NCBI GenBank assembly: GCA_903929885.1
Contig: CAIYWI010000156.1
Location: 1 to 53,487 of the forward strand
From: an uncultured Phycisphaerales bacterium
Lineage (GTDB): Bacteria > Planctomycetota > Phycisphaerae > Phycisphaerales > UBA1924
Reading direction: 5' to 3'
Length of the DNA: 53,487 nt
The notes under the pieces are model-generated. The model was given only the letters and a program-made list of their open reading frames with translations. It did no database searches and had not been told where the DNA came from. The position numbers and the translations under genes are program-made. This document shows positions 52,580 through 53,487 of this stretch, piece after piece (position 1 is the stretch's first letter; every line of letters starts with the position of its first letter).

Positions 52580-52801
52580 TCAATCATCCCCGCACTCTCG
52601 CTTGGCCTGATGCATCAACTCACCCGCCTGCTCGATGGCTCGCACCGCCCGGGCGATCGCCGGCTCCAAGGGATCGATCACCTCGCGCTCGAACTTCATC
52701 GCCGCGTCGTCCTGCCACGTGTCGCGCACGCGCGACCACCGCGCCCGCAACTGCTTGAGGGCATCGATCAACGCTGCATTGCATGTCGCGTGCGAAGCCA
52801 T
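52580..52801 (-). CDS. Small WXG100-like protein (W-x-D variant)
   Basis: 73 aa, starting ATG at 52801 and overlapping the stop of the preceding gene by one base (TGATG). Predicted as a helix-turn-helix: helix 1 'NAALIDALKQLRARWSRVRD', turn TWQDDAAMKF, helix 2 'EREVIDPLEPAIARAVRAIEQAGELMHQAKREC'. The turn has W29-x-D31-x5-F37, identical in spacing to W-x-G-x5-Y/F of WXG100 proteins such as EsxA, with Asp in place of Gly. Length is slightly below the usual ~100 aa. It is probably a secreted partner or structural component of the adjacent EccC-like ATPase (inference). Confidence 0.7.
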   Translation of the reverse strand: MASHATCNAALIDALKQLRARWSRVRDTWQDDAAMKFEREVIDPLEPAIARAVRAIEQAGELMHQAKRECGDD

Positions 52802-53307
52802 CAGCCCGGCTCCTCCGGCCCGCGCGGGGCCTCGAGCCGCTCGTACTGCTCGAGCGCGAGCACCATCCGCTCGAGCCGCACGATGGCCTTGGGCAGATCG
52901 CCGTGAATGGCCGCCGCCAAGTCCGCCAGCCCGCTCTTGTAGAGTTGCGCCTCGCGCTCCCACGCCGGCGCCCAGCGTCGCGTGGCCTCCTGTCGCTTTC
53001 GCGCCGATTCGACGCGCTCCTGCGCCCTCGCCACGGCCTTGCGTTCCAGCACCAGCGACACGGGCTCGGGCGCCTGCGCGATGATCTTGCGTTGCATGTC
53101 CGTCTTGGCCGCCAGCACCTGATCCTCCCGCTTGCGGATCTCGTGCTTCCAGTGCATCGGGCGATCCTGGTTGAGCCACAGCGACACCCGCGACACGTCC
53201 GCGTCCATCGACGCCAGCGCGGCCGTCACCGCCTCGATGAACGCCGCGAGCGCGGCCTTCGTCTCGAGCAATGCCTTCGAATCGTGAATCCTCGCTTGCG
53301 AGCCCAT
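52801..53307 (-). CDS. Coiled-coil protein of the ATPase / WXG-like cluster
   Basis: 168 aa. Starts at ATG 53307 with GGTGAGG 5 bases upstream, 18 bases after the previous gene. Almost entirely helical and highly charged ('KALLETKAALAAFIEAVTAALASMDADVSRV', 'WKHEIRKREDQVLAAKTDMQRKII', 'ERKAVARAQERVESARKRQEATRRWAPAWEREAQLYKSGL'). No signal peptide or enzyme motif. Not recognised. Sandwiched between two WXG100-like genes, it is probably a structural or chaperone part of the same system. Confidence 0.7.
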   Translation of the reverse strand: MGSQARIHDSKALLETKAALAAFIEAVTAALASMDADVSRVSLWLNQDRPMHWKHEIRKREDQVLAAKTDMQRKIIAQAPEPVSLVLERKAVARAQERVESARKRQEATRRWAPAWEREAQLYKSGLADLAAAIHGDLPKAIVRLERMVLALEQYERLEAPRGPEEPG

Positions 53308-53325
53308 CGTCGCCTCACCGCCATC

Positions 53326-53487
53326 CTACCGCTGGTTGAGATACTCCTCGATCTTCTCCGCCTTGCGAATGAGGAACGGGATGTGCTTCTCCGTCGCCGC
53401 CGTGAACCGCGACAGCTGCTTCATCGTCAGGTCGAACTCCTCGGCGAACTTGAGGTGCTCCTGGTCGCGCCAGCTTTGGCCCAGTTC
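53326..53487 (-). CDS. WXG100-like protein, C-terminal part (cut by window edge)
   Basis: 53 codons and stop TAG are in the window; the start lies beyond base 53487. The visible part is one turn and one helix: SWRDQEHLKF then 'AEEFDLTMKQLSRFTAATEKHIPFLIRKAEKIEEYLNQR'. W-x-D-x5-F has the same spacing and the same L/M-K-F ending as the 73-aa protein three genes down, which supports a real family. The C-terminal heptads match the second helix of WXG100 proteins. It heads, or lies within, the operon that continues with the coiled-coil gene 18 bases later. Confidence 0.7.
   Translation of the reverse strand, partial: ELGQSWRDQEHLKFAEEFDLTMKQLSRFTAATEKHIPFLIRKAEKIEEYLNQR

Noticed and set aside
1-53487. 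CRISPR arrays, insertion sequences, prophage or integron features
   Set aside because: No regularly spaced direct repeats of CRISPR length, no transposase, integrase or phage structural protein was seen on either strand.

Overview
The window is GC-rich, gene-dense bacterial DNA that reads as Planctomycetota, most likely a Phycisphaerae/Phycisphaerales-type member. The lineage is inferred from gene content: a DUF1501 protein, four secreted proteins ending in a duplicated 'GC-type' dockerin that closes on Gly-Cys, a PEP-CTERM-like sorting tail, a eukaryote-like Ser/Thr kinase fused to CHASE2, and a SPINDLY-type O-GlcNAc transferase. No rRNA, tRNA, CRISPR array, insertion sequence or phage gene was found. 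The only RNA gene seen is tmRNA (ssrA).

Layout. 1-4.6 kb: a DUF1501 protein cut by the window edge, then two exported dockerin proteins on the minus strand. 4.8-7.9 kb: membrane kinase and a hypothetical protein. 8-12.3 kb: housekeeping genes (ffh, ddl, crcB) and a lone GspF/PilC-type membrane protein. 12.4-17.6 kb: PEP-CTERM-like protein, FHA-GAF-PP2C phosphatase, matrixin-type metalloprotease with dockerin. 17.6-24.7 kb: class II DAHP synthase, an OprP/OprO-like porin, a PhoB/PhoR-like two-component pair reading away from the porin, and a kelch-like dockerin protein. 24.75-25.1 kb: ssrA. 25.2-27.9 kb: divergent globin, SDR, methyltransferase, NTF2-like membrane protein. 28.1-36.6 kb: a nonulosonic-acid / protein-glycosylation cluster (Maf-like giant fusion, NeuA, NeuB, TPR-OGT) followed by a threonine-dehydrogenase homologue. 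36.6-41 kb: two complex histidine kinases transcribed back to back. 41-44.9 kb: glycoside hydrolase-like lipoprotein-type enzyme, cytosine deaminase, cobalamin-binding-type protein, pyrE and a zinc-ribbon membrane protein. 44.9-53.5 kb: a minus-strand series with two WXG100-like small proteins, a coiled-coil protein, a very large EccC/FtsK-like ATPase, a methyltransferase and two glycosyltransferases.

The most interesting part is the right end (47-53.5 kb). An FtsK/EccC-like ATPase with two membrane segments and three ATPase-like modules sits downstream of two small helical proteins that share a W-x-D-x5-F motif at the exact spacing of the W-x-G-x5-F/Y turn of WXG100 proteins. This looks like a divergent type VII secretion-like system. 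A second genome-wide signal is a TACNNT hexamer placed 5-7 bases before the start codon of at least eleven genes, which suggests widespread leaderless transcription and helps fix several starts, including GTG starts.

Starts and functions were read by eye from translations. Family names are recognition from motifs and were not tested by a database search.
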